The notes below the pieces were generated by a model. It ran no database searches and had not been told where the DNA came from. It saw only the letters and a program-made list of their open reading frames with translations. Both the position numbers and the translations under genes were made by a program. From contig ML133408.1 in the NCBI GenBank assembly GCA_003864495.1, forward strand, positions 1,104,185 through 1,168,184: a stretch of 64,000 nucleotides of DNA, given 5' to 3'. This DNA comes from Nemopilema nomurai. Lineage: Eukaryota > Cnidaria > Scyphozoa > Rhizostomeae > Rhizostomatidae. Below are positions 12,101 through 24,486 of this stretch, in pieces; the first letter of the stretch is position 1; every line of letters begins with the position of its first letter.

Positions 12101-14822
12101 ATTGAGCTTGCGGACAGGACGCTCGAGTCAACACTGGACATGACTGCAGCGGAAACTGCGCCTAGGCCGACGAAAGAGGCCCACGTGGGCGTGAGGTATT
12201 GCAGCACCATCGGCATGATCATCGAAGGCCTGATCAACAGGGAGCCATTATTGTCCTTTTCAGCAACGAACCTGTAGTCAGTTTGGTTCCAGTCTAGAAC
12301 GAGGTTGGACAGAAGCGAGGCGCAAAATTAAATAGCAATGGCAGTTTTTTCGCTGGGACGTAGCTGAGAGCAAGCAGGAGAGATAGGCCGTTAATCACAA
12401 TATTTTTCACTTAGGCGAGTTTCAGAATATGTTTTTTACGAGGAGGACGCTGTCAAGGGCCGAAGAATTCATTAGAAACAATTGAGCCAATACACTCTAA
12501 GCCGGCCTATTTTAACGGGCCCAGTTCAACATCTATTTCATTTGATTTTAAAACTTCCCATAAGCCTTTTTAGTCTGGCACATCACACTAGCTAAGTTGG
12601 CTTTTGGTAAGTTGCTGATTTTACCTGTCGACCTGCCGATGGCACCAATGAGTATTGAGGGCACGGCCATGATCAGGCATCCAAAAGAGGCTGCGAAGGA
12701 GAGATACTGTGCTCGCGTGTGTGTCTTGCTCGATAACACTCGTTGGAAGTAGACTTGCCAGGGGATCCCGCCGAATATCTGGAACCAGGACAATGCATTA
12801 GCCACTGGCTTACGAAAGGCTGCTGGCTTGTGAAAGGCCATTGGTTATTAAATTGACCGTTGTTAAGCAACAGGCCTTCTCTTTGTTCAACGAGAGGCTG
12901 GCAGTTCGAACATTGAGTAAGAACTTTCCATTTACCGCGGAGTACTCATAGTTCAAACTTTCAATTGCCAATAACCTTCGTGTGTCTTGAAATGCTTAGA
13001 AAAAGCGAAGATGACTTTGTTCATTGAAAGGGGATATGATGACAAAGTAATGCATGGTCAAGTGCAGACCATATCAACATGTGCGGCCTCATTTCAGAGA
13101 GCGAGTTCGAGGTAAAAGGCTACGCAGTCGGCATCATTGTGGCAAAGCATTCAGCAGAAGCGAGACTTAAAGTGTGCATTGTATTCAAGTGAAACAAGTT
13201 ATGAAAATAAATTGCAAAGTCTCAGTCAACCTACCAATAGAAGAGCGTTGTCCATCCAATTCCCAAATGACTCCCATTCCCAAGACTTGTCCCCAACCCA
13301 AGTGTCTTTGGTCTCGGTGATCGGGGTAACGGCGTTGTGTGTCAAGGCGAATGGAATAGTCAGCCACTAAACAGAAAGAAACAACTGCATCACATTGATG
13401 CCATTTCACGAAGACGGGGAACACATTTATTAGATCTAGGTCTATTAGGGCTGGCAACATTATTTATCGTCATTACCACTAACCTTCCCTTTTGGCAATA
13501 ATGTTCAGCTAACAATAATTGTGTCATCTGTGTGTTGCTTCAGGTACTGGGGGACATGGTGGAGCTAGTTACCCTACCCCAAAGCGTTCACGACGGCTCC
13601 CTACCAGCGAGATTTTGTACCTCTATTTCACTGGTCTCTATTGTGAAACCTATTTCTGTGCTCTTTCCAAGCATATGCCCCAAAATAAGACTGCACTTTA
13701 CGTTACGGCCTCACAAATACATGGCCTAGTCTCAACAACAACACTCGGCCTTAGGCCAGAAACTTGGTCTTAGGCCCGCTCTGACAATCCTTACCATTCC
13801 GATGAACATGCAGATCAACTGTGCGACATCGGTGTAGGCCACCGACCAGAGACCGCCGAGGAACGTGTAGAAGATCGCAATGCATGCCGAAGCTGCGACG
13901 GACAGCTCCCTGGAGATGTTCATGACGATGCTGATCGTGGCACTGAGGCTGTTCAGCGTGGCAGCGGACCAGATCAGCTCGCCAAGGAATGCTGGGATAT
14001 ACATCAGGCCGCCCACCCTGATTCCGTACCGGTCTTGAAACGGGTCCAGCATCGTCACGTACCCCCGCTTTCGCATTATTTTCGCAAACAGAAAGCCACC
14101 TAGAGTAGCAATGACGACGAAATATGAAAGAGTTGGGATAGTTAAGAACAGATCCTGACTACTTAAAAAAACGCAAAATAAAAACTTTGCAGTGCAAAAG
14201 AAAGCAGTTCGAGTAAAACAGTTCTATTAGAAAGACGGAACGATTTTGAATGTTGCAAATGCATTAGTCTTATCTAACATTGGCCCATGTTTATTGTACT
14301 AACAAGCAAATTTTCGCAGAAGGACAACTCACCAAAGCAGAGACTCAGCGAATATCCCCACGAGGACTGGGCCCAAGTGAGACCGAACTTGTAGACGGCT
14401 TCCGCTGTTCCATTTATGTAACCGCCACCAACCCACGTGGCTAGAAAGGTGAACGAAACGTGCTCAAAACAAGAAGAAGGAAATGAAAATGCCTAGTCAG
14501 GGTGGCGTTGGAGAGGCACCGAATCTAGGTCTCGAAGCAAGGTGTGGATCAAAGGCCAGTAGACTTGGATGCAACCTATGGAAAGGATCTGGTCTACCTG
14601 TTGTAAAACGCAAAAGGAGGCTAATGACGTCACACCTGTCATTGTGAAGCAGCCAACGAATAGCCCAATGCTCCTGCCGGCCAACATGACTTCGTTGCTT
14701 TCATCGTTCTGTTGTCCGGCCATAGGGTGCTTCGACTTCTTGCAGCCAGCCCAAATTCCAAGAACCAGAATCAGCAAGTAAAACATGGCAATGCCCACGA
14801 CTCCGACCACATTCACTTCCAT
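9125..14822 (-). CDS. SLC5A7: High-affinity Na+/choline cotransporter (CHT1, SLC5A7), complete
   Basis: Nine exons on the minus strand: 14822-14636, 14440-14333, 14099-13795, 13366-13235, 12778-12625, 12293-12061, 11549-11300, 9942-9709, 9225-9125; all phases agree and give 567 aa, close to the 580 of human CHT1. Family blocks appear in order: TM1 [107 protein letters not shown] and GGEP. CHT1 imports choline across the plasma membrane with Na+ and Cl-, limiting acetylcholine synthesis in cholinergic neurons. The Trp, Tyr and Glu residues in the conserved [13 protein letters not shown] and GGEP blocks are retained. The acidic tail (ESHELEEH) is in the last exon, which is easy to miss because reading past the exon 8 donor meets an early stop. 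The start is the ATG aligning with the family N-terminus. Expression in this animal is unknown. Confidence 0.95.
9346..9422. repeat. 22-bp GC-rich minisatellite, 3.5 copies
   Basis: Three full units beginning CTGCTGCGGGACTACTG plus a partial fourth lie in the last intron of SLC5A7. The copies differ at only a few positions. The tract is much more GC-rich than its surroundings. Confidence 0.9.
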
Positions 14823-14853
14823 GCTTCCGGTTGAAGTTTACTCTCTATCTACT
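14823..14853 (-). other. SLC5A7 5' UTR segment with likely splice acceptor
   Basis: Just upstream of the SLC5A7 ATG the minus strand reads TTATTTCAG, a good acceptor, with no in-frame ATG between it and the start. A separate non-coding first exon further upstream is therefore likely, but I cannot place it. Confidence 0.5.
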
Positions 14854-17800
14854 CTGAAATAAGAGGCGAGAAAACATCAGGAACTGGGCGGAGATTGATG
14901 CATTGGCTCGGTTGATGTGTATGCTAGCAGCGAAAGATAGGCTGGCACAGCATATCTTATAGGCTTTCTTTATGTCATGGTCGTAACGATGGCCACAAAG
15001 TGTCACATCAGAAACAAATTCATACATTCAAGTTTAGAAAGCCAAATGCAAATTGACCGCATCAAATACAAATTCACAACATCATATGTAAATATGATGA
15101 ATTCGTATTTGATTCGACACTTCTGTGTCATCGTATTCATAGAGCTGACCAATCTTTCTGCTGATAATGATCCCCTACCAAATTTCGATTCACAAGCTGC
15201 CTGAGACGTATGACGGCCCGTTAATTGAATCGTTATCCGGATTCGCTTGTTCCGCCTTAAAGATAAACACGAATTTATGAATGTTGTAAGGGCTCATCAG
15301 TCGACTTTGTAAAACAGACGAGATAAATCAGCAGATGTGGAGAAATCCACTTGGCTTCTTATTACCTTTACTTTGGGTATGAGAGCAAACACGTGACTTG
15401 GTTTATTGCTTACGATCAAAGACTATACCATTAAATTGTACAATCACCTAGAGAGGCTATACCATTAAAATGCACCAATGAAAAATTAAGAAAAACGAGA
15501 TATCATCAACCACGAAAATTGTTGAGGTAACGAAAACAACAAACTATAAAAATCATGAAAATTAAAGAAATAGAGAATGAAATTCGAATGTAGTTGAGTT
15601 ACGTCAAGCTGTATCCTAGGATTGACTTGAACTTCTAGTCAAGTGGGTCTTTACATCGTACCCTTAAAATGGTCTTCATAGCGTATGCAGCCTGTCTTTT
15701 TAATTGTAATACATATGAAGTTAATAAGATGCTATTACATAATGTACTGGAACTTTCATCTGTCACGTGAATATTTTTGCGCTGCATGGTTAAACACTGT
15801 GTTTTAAAAGGTAATTTCTATTTCTTTATTACAAAACTCCCATAATCTCTTACGTGCTCCTATTAATTCACTTTGTAAAGATGAATTAAAGCAGAAGTTC
15901 TAAAAATAGCGAGACTTCATGTTGTTGTTAAGCTGAAAGTGAAAACCGCCGCAATTTGAACTAGGCTCTCTTCCTTAATTAACATCAAGTTAAATAGTGC
16001 ATGCAAATCAGGCTTTTAATGTTTACACACATCTTTCTCGAGATAAGCTTTTGGGAGTCGTTAAACTGTTAAGAAAGCAAAACAAAATAAGGTTTCTGAG
16101 AACTTCCTCCATTCATTTCATCGTTGACAGGCCAATCAGGTTGGTTATACCAATACGTAGGCCTATTTCGCTTTCAAGTCGAATCTCTTAACCATCAAGG
16201 CTTAATTTCTGCACCTGTTATTAAATATGTGTTTTGGAATGCTTGGCGACAGGCAGTGAATGTTTCATGTTTTGTTATGAAAATTTCTGAAGCTACGAGA
16301 AAACTTCAAATACGACAATTGCGTTGGACGTCTTTAAGAGTAAAAGTTTGTGATCAGCAATGTTCTCCGTTCGTTAAAGGAAAGCTTCCTTGGCAAAACA
16401 GGCTTTAGGATGAAAGGGTTTCAAATATTAGCATGCATTTTTTCCGAGGAGAGTTATGCTGATACAAGGCAAAGTTAGCAAGAGGGAGATGTTATTTTTC
16501 TACTTATGTTTATATCAGCGGCCATGTCTGTACAATACTCAGCTGACAAAGCAATTTTAAAAGAATAATATAATCCCATAAAAGGTGCACCACTACAGAT
16601 TATTACAGACGATCCTAAAAATCCTTTATTTCATCTATCGTAGTACTTAGGTTTGTTGTCTTCATATAACTTTGTTCGTGCATAACACCACATGGGAAAC
16701 TTTGGAAGCAAATTGGCGGAATATAAGTGGCAGCTTTAGCTGTTACTCCGTTTATCAAGAATAATTCAGGGCCGGCGACTTGTATTCAAAAATTTTGAGG
16801 GAGGGAGGGGGGCAAAATGTGAAGCTTTTGAAGGGGCTAAATAAAGACAGCCACCTCTAGATATTCTAATGATAAAATGGTAGTCAGGGCCCTACACTAA
16901 GCAAAATAGATTACAGAATATTTGACCTCCTTACTTTCTACTTGTAAACTTCTTCCTATTTTTTGTACAAGGCCATAAAAATATTTCGCGCTTGCAAAAA
17001 GTAAGGGGGAATAGCCCGGTTTCGCCGCCTCTGTAATTACTGATGTCACCAATCATATTTCCTGGCACTCGGCTACTCACTAGCCACTTGATCATGCAAC
17101 AAGATTTGGCTTATCGTAGACGCCTATTACTCGGGATCAATCAGCAAAGTGTCGAAATAAGAGTCTTACCTCTGCCCCTGCAGATTCCCTTCGTACCTTC
17201 GCCCGTCAAGAAACAACGTTATATTTCTCACACTCTATCCTTCTTCATTCGTCTTGTTGTAGTTCTAAATAACCCTGCTACCGTGCACCGTAAACAAACC
17301 GCATACCGTGAGAAAAGTTTCCTCAGAGGGAAAGCAGTCGCAATGACTTGTAAATCGCGCGTAAATGTTATCAATAAGCTTCCTGCGGCAGGTTGAAGAG
17401 TGTTTTCAAATGTTTCCCTTGTTTATTATTATAGCTCCTCTGACAGAATTAGCAAAATTTCTGTTATTTGTAGTGAATTGTGCAGATTACCACAAATATG
17501 TTCCAGCTACAATTAGTTTGATAATGGGCCTAGGCAACTTCGCAAAAGTTAATTAACATAGGGCGCAGCAGCAGCAATAAATAAATAGACCAATGTTGGG
17601 GCGGATGATGCAATGTAGATTAAATAGCAAAAAATGTAGTTATAAAATCTTAGACCGCTGTAAAAGGTCTTAAAATCTCGTCTCGTCCCTCACTTTTCCC
17701 CATCACTCCTAATTGACACAACAACTGAACCAAGCAGTAAAGCTACTGCGCAGCGTCCAATAATTCATACCACCCATAATTCATAATAAAACACTTTGCG

Positions 17801-20800
17801 CAGTTTGTCGCAATCAATAGATTCTAGACGGCAGCAGTAACAACTTTTCAGATTAGACAGACAAACCTCCGAGATGTCATCCTCCTGAATGCGACAGTGA
17901 CAGGATGGGAAACCTTGATAAAAGTAACAAGTCTCGAAACGGCTTCTAAACAATAGCCCATAATCATTGTTGCATTTGCGATTGAATCGCAGGGTCATTA
18001 AGGGGTTTTGGAAGATGGTGTCAAGTTGCAGAGCCTCCCGGTGGAGAATTTCGTTGTATAAAAACCTTTATGCAAACAATAAACCGTGAATAGAATGCTA
18101 TTGCAAGGGCAAAGCGTCGTTCGAACTTCAAAGATACAGTGACACAAAGCCATAGGAAACGTATTTGACAATAAACAGCTAGGTTGTTGCGTATTCATTT
18201 GTTTAAAAGGACACATTTGGCGTAGTCCTATAAGGCTTAACTTTGAAATTCGAGCATTGTAGGATTCGTGGAGCACAATGCGTTTGATTTAAATCTTTTG
18301 CAACTTAAAAGAAGCATTGCTGTCGATGAAACAAATACCGAATAACTCCCGTACGGGGTCCTACAGGAATCGATGCTTGATCCATTACTTGCAGATTCAA
18401 ATAGGTGAGTCGCCCATTTCTTTCAAAAGTGTAAGTTACTCTGACTACGGCTAAGAAAATTGTCTACTGTCACAAATACTACATAATCTTGTCAAAGCCT
18501 TAGACGCTTAACCAACCGGAAGCAGGAACGGGTTTGATTTCTAGATCTTCCGAGTTACTCGATCTGGTCCAGAAAACTCACATGTTGTCTAGAGATCCAG
18601 TTTAGGGTTCAAACAGGGCTTAACCCATTTTGACCAGATCCAGTGTGTATTAGGGCCTGGTCATTCATTACAGTTACCTGAGACAGGAACGAATCGCACC
18701 GGACGTAAAGAACGGAAACGGATTAAGTCAAAATATGACGAGGAATATGTCAACCGTGTGTGTGTGTACAAAAATCTAGCTTTTAGATCTGCGAGCAAGC
18801 CATTTTTCGTTTGAATTGTAGAAATTGATAGTTGATAATTCAAATAAACACACACTAACTTCGACTTGACGTAAAGAAACTCTCGTTTTGGTCAATTGTT
18901 ATTGATGAAGCAATAATGAATCTAAAATTTCCCACTGCAATAATCAACAATTGAATAGTAATGATTTAAATGAGTGGAGATGAAATGGCATCATGAAAGT
19001 TTTTAAGTAAAGATAGTGAATGTCGCAGGCAATGACCAGAGGGCTCATTGAATTTTGCAAAATACAGGACAAAACCGTTATGATAACTTTTTTGTGACTG
19101 GTTACTGTCGAACGTACATACCGTGCACCTGAAGGTGTTGCTTTCAACCGCCTCCATTCAAGCGTCCCGTTTGTTATGAAAACCAGAGGTTCCTGATCTT
19201 GGATACAACTCTAATCAAAAACGAGTAGCCACATGAATGACTATTAATGTTTCTTATTCAAACAATAACGCCCCCACCTTTTAACTGCTACTCGCCTTTG
19301 TCAGCCGTTGGATAACGTTGCTTTTTGTATGGGAATAGTGGAGTTAGCTAATGTTTGAAAAAGAATTAGCCCTCTTAAGTATCCGACTATGGACAGGCGA
19401 GCGGGCCTAAGACATTGGAGATGCAGTGGCCCCCTTTCCATTAACACTCCCTCTTGTGGGGGTGAATTCCCGACTGTGATAAAATCAGCCAGCGGTACAT
19501 AAGGAGTATACATACGACGTATATGCATAGATTAGGTATATTCCCTGTACCGAACCGACTCGTCGAATTAGCAGCCGCCACCTATACGCACCCGGGCAGT
19601 CGAAGCCTCTCTTCTGGGCGTTAAAGGTCGACCTTTTATGATGCTTTGACGTCATAAAGCCAAAAAGGCTCCGTTTTGCTTTCCAAAAGGGCAATGAAGG
19701 AGCTAGAAAGTTCGTCCTCGTTTATTCTGATTAGCAATCAGGGACGATATGGCGGCCAGATTTCAAGCCTACCACCGCACGAAATCCCCTCATACCTGAT
19801 AACTGATCCCCTATAAGCGATAAGAGGCGCACATGTTTCATACCATGAATTGTTTAATTAGAGGTTAAGCGCAAATGAAAGAAGAAATCAGGGACTTACA
19901 CAAGAGGGCGGCATGAACGGAGCAGCTTGTGCGCCTATCGTAGAACCAGAAGGTGTTTGGCGAAGAAAGAGGTCACACGATCTATAACCATCCAATGCTG
20001 TTAATCGCCAAAGCTTTTCTTAATACACCGGGCAGTTCATTAACTGCATACGTTGCATAAATCAAATACACGATCAAACTAACAAACAAAGCACCAGCAT
20101 TAACTCCCCCACCACAATACATGATACCTCATCTCCTTGTCCTCAAGCAAAAGAAATGGGTACAATATGTTGTCTAATGTATGTTTAAATTATTATGGAA
20201 TACAGCAACAGTATCCATTTCTTTTCGTTCTATAATTTTTACTTTTTTCCTTTTCCTTTTCTTAGATAATGTAACTTTTTGTTGAATTGTATGTGGCATT
20301 CATTGTGAGGACTTTTGTCTTTTCTTGCCATGAAGGTCACAGTTTAATGTAATTGTAGTTTAATAGCTTTGGTTGTTCGTGATTGATATAAAAAAGAAAA
20401 AAGAAAAGAGTGAAAACATAATGGCTAATTTTTGCTTTAATTTTTCAAAGACAAGCAGACAGCAATAGATGCTTGATATTGAGTTAAGCCTCAACTCTGT
20501 AGATACTGGAAATGAATACCAGATTCAAATGATATTGGGTATTTGTAATAGAAAACTGTTAGGCCTATCTCTTGAGCTCTTGAGGTATTGTTAGGAGTCG
20601 GGTGACATTGAATGGAAACTCCACAGGCTAGGATGAAGTCATTTTTAAACTTCTGCTCGGTTTTTCCTTGGCCTCACTAATCCTGTGATAACATGTAATT
20701 ATTTTGACCTGGATGAACAGTGCCCCTCGCAAAGGTTTTTAATCTTGTTCCTTCGTACAGCGTAATTGTTTGCGCGATCTCGAGCCAAGAAGGAAATAAA

Positions 20801-23800
20801 TGGAAACAGCTCTGCATGTTGCAGCAATAGGCATGTAGAATTTAAATACACTTTCGATTGAATACGTATACACGTTGGCAGTCAAAGTGTGATGACTTTG
20901 TACACGTGTGCACGTACTTTTTTTATGTTATCTATGCTAGAATTTCCTGGAAATCCGTTCTTTTCGATGCTTTACGCTCTGCCCTGTCAACAATACCAAT
21001 GACCTGATTTAGGGCGAACAGTCTTTCAGAAGCTCCTTCGGCAGGGCTCATATATGGCAGTTATGTTTTTGCTTTCTTGCGACAGAAAGGCCAATGAAAA
21101 ACGGATAGAACACAAACACATATGGGTATTGATTCCTTTAATGACATTGGATAGTATGCATGCAGGTCTCGTTAACACCCCTTAAAGTTATCCTGGCGAA
21201 ATCGCAATGGCAGCTGAGTCAAGAGTGTATTGAAAGTCTTGACATTCCAAACCTCTGCAATAACTTCTTTTGCACCTTTTTCCAATGTCATTTAATAAAA
21301 TCCAGAATAAATTATTCATCAAATGACATGTGAAACAATTTTCTGCTCGAAATCTTCAAAGGACCTCACGAAAACGACCAAAGTAAATAATCTGTAACAA
21401 CAAATGGGAAATTAGTATTGCGAGTGATTCAGATCAGTGGCTAATTAGGAAGATTTCAAAACATACCCATGACTGAATAGTTCGTTTCGACCGGCGGTGA
21501 ATTCTACTGCTTTCTTTGATTTCGGTACTTGTAAGGCATTAATGAGTGAGAGAGTTCGACCGATTTGCCATCAAGTCGAAGGTTTACTTTAGCTTACAGC
21601 TGCATTATTCATTTGACAGTAATCACCGTTCTGGCACCCGAACTAGAGTCAGCAACCAACGCATAAATCTTTCATGCCAGTTGCTACTCCACCGCATTTG
21701 TTTCCACTCCAAGGCACTGCCAAGCCCATAAAACAAACCGATTAAATCCTCATTTTGCAACATCAACAACAACCGTGCAGTGGCCTGTTGCCCTTGAAGT
21801 AACGAAGTCGTTGCCAGCATCGACAATTTTGGAAAATGCTTCACATAAGGGACTAAACAGATTGGCACTAATATAGTAATTCGTTTTTCTGTCAACATCG
21901 TTAATTATACATCTAGTGTTTGCTTTATAAGTCTCTCTTCAGCTTGTTCAATTTTCATCATTCAATATTTAGAAAAGAATGCAAGTTATTTTCCAATCTG
22001 ATAGGAAAGGATGAAGTGGGACACACATTGCCACCTTAACACCTTTTCATTGTCATATTAACCAATAACTGCCTTCTCGCTCACATGATTTGTACATAAG
22101 CTTGCATTCGCTGTTTATAGAGGAGTTATCTTCACGATTAGCTCTAAATGAAAGGAGTATGTCTTTCTAGCCTTTCGCTCATGTCTGTGATGTACAATGC
22201 CTCTTATAATAGAGGGGCGAGAGGGGAGGTTTGGCATCTTCCTGCCGCTCTGATCTAATCTGGTTCCATCGCGCGTTCTCTGAAATCATACTTTAAGGAA
22301 CATACTATAAGGCCCTTTTCATTTTGATCACACTAAACCAAAATACATTCCTTCTTGTGCGCTTACGATAGTTCTATCTAGAAATCGAATCAAGTTCGCT
22401 AAACGTTCAATGCAATTCTAAATGTTTCCATGACTCGATTGACTTTTAATGATCAAGCTGACTCTTAAACGTATTCGAAATCTCAAAGCTAATGCTTCAT
22501 TCTTAATAAGCCTTAAAATAAGAATGACAATTGACGTGTTGATGACCACAATTGCACCTAGTTAAAAACTCCCTTGCCAATTGTCACTTTCCCATCAATC
22601 CTTGCTATAGTTCTCCATCTCTAGCTCGTACTGTGGAATATTTTTACATTGGGTATATTCGGATGCCTTTGATACCTTTAGATATATGTGAAGGTGCGAG
22701 CTAAGCAACACACAAATGCCAATGACATTCCCCTGACATTCTCAAAGACATCAAAATACCCAAAAAAGTGATAGCATGTCTTCATATAAGATTGCTGCAT
22801 TTTTTCAAACTTTGTCATTATGTTTACTATTTCCTTTATTGCTATTAATCGTCAGCTTAAAGTTTCTTCGCACGCCACAAAATGCTACCTTTCTGTTCAA
22901 AGGACGGTGAAATATACGTTGAGAACTAGCAGCAAAGTATTCGCAAACATTTGGCTTTTACCAAATCTACAAAGGCTTTGATTGAGGTATGTTGACTTGC
23001 TTGCTCGTCTATTAGTCATTTTGTTTTAAAACATGGCAATTTCTTGATGCAAGTTAATCAACATTAAGCATATCCAATCAATAACGCGAAAGGCTATGAA
23101 TTATTTGCGAATTTCGACCGATTTCGCTGAATATTAATGATTGAAATCACCAGTGTACTTCTATCGTTAATTATGCATTTTATTTATGTAACTTGGATGG
23201 AGAGCTCTGCTGATTACACGAGCATGTTTGCCAAACATGGGAGAGTCGCTGCCTCGTACCCCTGTTAGAACTTATATCTGCAAGCACACGGACTTGCAAA
23301 ACGCTGCTATTTTCAAAACGAGATCTTATCATTTCATGTTGATGATGATTTACTATCATCCTTGGTACCGACTAGAATCGTCCAAATCTTCACAACACCT
23401 CTATACAATGATAAGAATAGTGTATTCCCGACAAGGGTATGTTACATACCATTGCCAGCGGCTTGCTGAATACTTCACTAATTGAAATAGTGTATTCCAG
23501 CTTGAACGATGAATGACACCGGGATGACTAGTACTTTGTATCCCCCCTGAACTGCAAATTTCAACAGCTTCGCACACATCTGTGTTCCATGAAATTAACC
23601 TTTATGCATCAGAAGTTTAGGAAAATGAGAGAGGAAATGCAAACTTGAATGGAGAACTTAAATGCAAGAACCTAGGGTGCTTCGTCGGTTGGTGGGGTCA
23701 GCGGGGAATTGTTTTCGGTGCCCCCGGCAACCAAGCCACTGCTTGGCTCTGCAAATGGAGCTACCCTTAGCGATGTTTGACTGATCCCAAGAGAATATTG

Positions 23801-24450
23801 TTAAAAATGATTATAAAGAAGATAGAAACGAAAAGATAGAAGATAGAAGACTTCAATTGAAACTAAAATAACAGAAATTTGCTAAAAGCATGCAACCTTC
23901 CACCATCGGCTTCAGATTGTAACGTGAATTATACACAGATGTAATTCAATAAAAGCGTCCTCTACCGCTCTGAAAATAAAGTGATATTTTTACAGGGTAG
24001 AATATTATCGATACCACGAGTTTTTTCATCAATAAGGGGCCTGCTTGAAAGAACGAATTAGCTGCTTTAGTGAAAAGAAGATCCACTTTGATGGCTACGT
24101 TGTGTCCACACTGAAAAAGGTTTTCTCTAGAACAAATCTTGAGATTGCATTGTACCACGGTACTGTGGAAGGTCGGGTATTTAAAGCTCACGTTCGTCTA
24201 GTTGTTTGTATAAAGAAAGTTCGTCTAAATAGCCACTGAACAGTTCTTTTGTTTAGATTACCAGAAGAAAAACGTCATTCACTGTAAATTATCTGTCAAA
24301 CATAGAAAGCTGGATGAAGACATTAACGGACTAAAGTCTGACAAATGTCAAAATTTTTCAGTTTTCTATATCAAAATTTTAAGTTGGCCCCAGATTTGCG
24401 TATCTTGAATGTGACGAGATTATTTCCAGTTGCCCGGACTGAACCCGAAC

Positions 24451-24486
24451 GATTGCCGGGACGATTGCCGGGACGATTGCCCGGAC
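24451..24486. repeat. 12-bp tandem repeat, three copies
   Basis: Three copies of GATTGCCGGGAC, the last with one change. In one frame it would read as Asp-Asp-Cys-Arg/Pro units, but the surrounding frame has no other coding evidence. Confidence 0.85.

Noticed and set aside
17043..17396. Plus-strand open frame of 117 codons
   Set aside because: Isolated in a 15-kb gene-poor stretch, with no recognisable domain and no matched exons.
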